This document shows positions 6,101 through 7,681 of a stretch of DNA of 7,681 nucleotides, one piece after another. The notes beneath the pieces were generated by a model. It saw only the letters and a program-made list of their open reading frames with translations. It had not been told where the DNA came from and did no database searches. Location: the NCBI GenBank assembly GCA_044344495.1, contig JBIJCW010000109.1:1-7681 (forward strand), in the 5' to 3' direction. A program made the translations under genes and the position numbers. This DNA is from CAZDUS01 sp044344495 (GTDB lineage Bacteria > Verrucomicrobiota > Kiritimatiellia > CAIKKV01 > CAITUY01). Position 1 is the first letter of the stretch. Each line of letters opens with the position of its first letter.

Positions 6101-7681
6101 TTACATCTCGCGGTTGAGCGGCGGCGGGTTCCGGTATGTGGTGGAGGTGGGCAATGTCTCGGCGCTGGGCAGAGTCCGGCTTTCGGTGCTGGGCGCGGCG
6201 GTGTTCGATTACAGCGGCAATCCCAATGCTCCCTTCGGGCCTGCGACCTATGTTGTGCCGGCGACCAAGGTGGATTCCTATGATGGTATGGAGTTCGGGA
6301 TGGGCGGATGGACGGTGACCACGCAGGCCTTTGAGTTTATCGACACGCGGGGCTGGGCGTGGGGGGTGCCGACGTTCAGCAATGGGCCTGTGGCGGCGGC
6401 CAGTCCGGTCAACTGCTGGGGTACGACATTGCACGTGGCTTGTTCCCCTTACATGTCCAATGCACGATTGACATCCGCGCCCATATGGGTGGATGAGCAT
6501 CCGGTCCTGCGCTTCCAGATGTGGTGCAATGTGGGATCGTTTGCCACGCTGGAAGCAAACGCGGGAACCGGGTGGATTGATGTGACTCCCTTCGGTGACT
6601 ACGGGCCATATCTTTTCAACACGAATGCTGCCTGGGCGCCCGTGACCGTTGATCTGAGTGGCTTTGACAGTCAAACGATCCAGGTGCGCTTTACGGCGTA
6701 TGCGTACTATTCCGGGAAGCCCGGGTTGTATATTGACGATGTTACCGTCAGCAGTGATCGGGATCCGGGAGTCTGGGTGGTGGCCTACACGCCCAGTAAC
6801 GGGGCGCCCTCGTCGACGATTCCCGTGACGTTGACCGCCTATAATTCCAGCACGAACATCTACGCAGACGTGCATGGTGTGCCGGGGTCACCCGAACTTG
6901 GGGTCTCGTTCACCAGCGGTGTGCCCGTGGTCTATGGGACCATGGATGTGGGTGAGCTGGTTTCAGGGGCGCCTGTGGGGTTGGTTCTGGGCAGCATCGG
7001 CAACTTTACCATGCCGGTGGTTCAACTGACCCATGTCGCGCTGTTGGGTGTGACGAATTTGGGGCAGCAGACCTTGCCCTTCAGGATCGATGGAGTCACG
7101 GCGGCGGTTGCCACCAATGCCTTGACGGTCAAGTGCGTGCAACTTGGTATTGGCGTCACCAACTGGATCGGGGACTATCTGTTGGGTGATGGGGGCCCCA
7201 CATCCTGTCTCTATCAGGTGATCTATGCCGGGGCAAACGGCACCAATGATCCGCCGATGCCGAATGGACAGGTGACGGGCGATGACCGCCTGTTGTATGC
7301 GTCGGGGACCGGGTTGCCATGGGGCGAGTTTGGCGGTGGCGGTGTGCCCGCCGATGCGGGGCAGTTCAAGTGGACATTTTATCACGGCCTCCCGGCCGGT
7401 GCGCGCGTCTATGTCCGGGCGTTTGACGGTTCGTCGTTCGGGACGGCGGTGGCGTATGGCGATTCGCCGTTCTACACGTTGACGAACCTGCAGTCGCAGA
7501 CCCGTGATTTTGGGGGTTGGGGGGTGGGGGCGGCATTGGATCCCCTGCGTGACAGCAACGGCGATACGATTTCGGATGGTCTGGCCATTCAGCATGGGAT
7601 GGACCCGCGCGAGCCGTTTGCTCCGCTCACGCCCGGATGGAATTTCAAGGGTCAGTACGGGAGCAAGGGGAGTGGTCAATT
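3150..7681 (+). CDS. Secreted modular M4 (thermolysin-type) metalloprotease, 3' end outside the window
   Basis: The frame is open for 1510 codons and runs off the window; I translated it throughout and found no stop. Residues 1-26 are a signal peptide (cleavage after VLA). Residues 55-180 hold the FTP-type propeptide, including YRHVRLDQMYQGLPVFGG; about 190-270 is PepSY-like, ending WIDALTGEILFKYND. The catalytic domain spans about 275-626. The zinc site is HELQH (H425, E426, H429) and NESFSD (E449, 20 residues after H429, as in thermolysin; D453 follows). NAFW (396-399) and DNGGVH (D529, H534) match thermolysin substrate and transition-state residues. An intact zinc endopeptidase, activated by removal of its propeptide, is expected. 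The tail has a BACON-like segment (631-732), a nidogen-like domain (about 735-935, with PFDVMFYGETNRTLYVSSAG), an Ig-like domain (about 938-1037, starting DTTAPVG), a jelly-roll-like domain (about 1039-1203, ending GLYIDDVTVSS), further beta-rich sequence, and a thrombospondin-3-like motif (1464-1489). Typical M4 precursors are 500-700 residues, so this is unusually long. A C-terminal sorting signal may lie beyond the window. Confidence 0.92.
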   Translation, partial: MRSGNKLFWQAALVVVTALLAQTVLAFKGESVKALGGVGAQVVQPVQAPMKVSVSVDRQQAAAARPDLTVQWDASSGVPASVRGADLLGDGAKKGVGKVAAVTDDAVLGVRAIGVMSQLKGLYGIQEAAQEFRQGIASRTEAGYRHVRLDQMYQGLPVFGGQVIVHFDGQGTARSVNGRYRPVAGLGTAAAVTADQALTTARADQQALANPVGAVGSGPSLVVYARNVDPKLAWQLVLTYDNGQGVVGRWRYWIDALTGEILFKYNDIPHATVPDPVQVLGVPVTVSGDILTGEGGGTVSVEGWSQGGLSYLYSFTNLWYVRNYGGGSHFLDEDAFTYANRTGTTSWAATDRSEMSAARALQGILNYYKTVHGRSSFDNAGSLAPAYVHYGSDYVNAFWSGTAFYIGDGDGVNADPLGVVDIMAHELQHGVTEYSADLIYYGESGQLNESFSDIFGFLSEFAMEPDGRAAYPARIAGASDWLMGEDSWLSSTALRDMRNPANTNTVGVGIGNQQPTRYHGTYWYDGWDDNGGVHLNNSIQNYYFYLLCEGGQGTNDGAIVYVVPPAGIPAGEKLAYATLTGYMTPDTDYAAARDAWVACAMDLDEAGVTTNAVISVSLAWAAVGIGTASYVFPSDPFVSGGEPASSSYFISNKVYKVVRPSLTNEVTWDVSTDVAWLKIDPVSVLVSNWVVMAVTVSVDQVVADALPVGVYRGTITFTNDTGMLAETREALLHIASNYTVRGETYDWINPLSGGHARQSVRSGVSIPYALPFDVMFYGETNRTLYVSSAGLVCFSPTNNNASTDNQTLPDWRLPNNIICPLWGDINSTDPFASMYIGVEGSEPNRRLVVTWLNVPAIADSDARFSFQAIIEENAGLPYDNDIVFNYQNVAEGRTLGMGAIATVGIEDAYGALYRQFSHNIPWLLNGSALRFTHNPAVDTTAPVGQISVLGRTGSTVSFEVRFNEPVTGLTTNGLSLAGSTVPGVYISRLSGGGFRYVVEVGNVSALGRVRLSVLGAAVFDYSGNPNAPFGPATYVVPATKVDSYDGMEFGMGGWTVTTQAFEFIDTRGWAWGVPTFSNGPVAAASPVNCWGTTLHVACSPYMSNARLTSAPIWVDEHPVLRFQMWCNVGSFATLEANAGTGWIDVTPFGDYGPYLFNTNAAWAPVTVDLSGFDSQTIQVRFTAYAYYSGKPGLYIDDVTVSSDRDPGVWVVAYTPSNGAPSSTIPVTLTAYNSSTNIYADVHGVPGSPELGVSFTSGVPVVYGTMDVGELVSGAPVGLVLGSIGNFTMPVVQLTHVALLGVTNLGQQTLPFRIDGVTAAVATNALTVKCVQLGIGVTNWIGDYLLGDGGPTSCLYQVIYAGANGTNDPPMPNGQVTGDDRLLYASGTGLPWGEFGGGGVPADAGQFKWTFYHGLPAGARVYVRAFDGSSFGTAVAYGDSPFYTLTNLQSQTRDFGGWGVGAALDPLRDSNGDTISDGLAIQHGMDPREPFAPLTPGWNFKGQYGSKGSGQ

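Noticed and set aside
5898..7679. Minus-strand open frames 5898-6875 and 6963-7679
   Set aside because: These also have an Arg/His/Pro-rich shadow composition, opposite the continuous protease frame with clear beta-domain motifs.

Overview
The window looks like chromosomal DNA from a GC-rich Gram-negative-type bacterium. The style is large, signal-peptide-bearing, multi-domain secreted proteins rich in Thr-Asn turns and beta-sandwich modules. This recalls the Planctomycetota-Verrucomicrobiota-Chlamydiota group (for example Kiritimatiellota or Verrucomicrobiota), but that placement is inference from style, not from a marker gene.

Left part (1-1879, all on the minus strand): a DUF362-family protein (590-1879) lies 73 bases upstream of the N-terminal part of a YgiQ-type radical SAM protein (516 down to 1). 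The YgiQ homology stops abruptly near position 95. It is replaced up to the window edge by a GC-rich, palindrome-bearing stretch that looks like a short repeat element or an assembly junction. The ygiQ start region carries a 13-base direct duplication, a tandem heptamer and G-runs that fit a quadruplex pattern. A hairpin sits in the DUF362-ygiQ gap.

Middle (1880-2308): a gene-free divergent intergenic region of about 430 bases. It has only a weak sigma-70-like promoter candidate for the rightward genes.

Right part (2309-7681, all on the plus strand): a probable two-gene secretion operon. The first gene encodes a 263-residue exported protein with a duplicated motif and a long C-terminal coiled coil. 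After 49 bases comes a very large secreted thermolysin-type (M4) metalloprotease, open for 1510 codons and still unfinished at the window end. Its order is signal peptide, FTP/PepSY propeptide, complete M4 catalytic domain, then a long tail of beta-sandwich modules (BACON-like, nidogen-like, Ig-like, jelly-roll-like) and a calcium-binding thrombospondin-3-like motif. The likely role is extracellular or cell-surface proteolysis of macromolecules, with the tail giving adhesion or substrate targeting. The small coiled-coil protein may be a partner, but its function is unknown.

I found no tRNA, rRNA, CRISPR array, transposase or recognisable riboswitch. The most defensible novelty candidate is the pairing of the unknown coiled-coil protein with the giant modular M4 protease.
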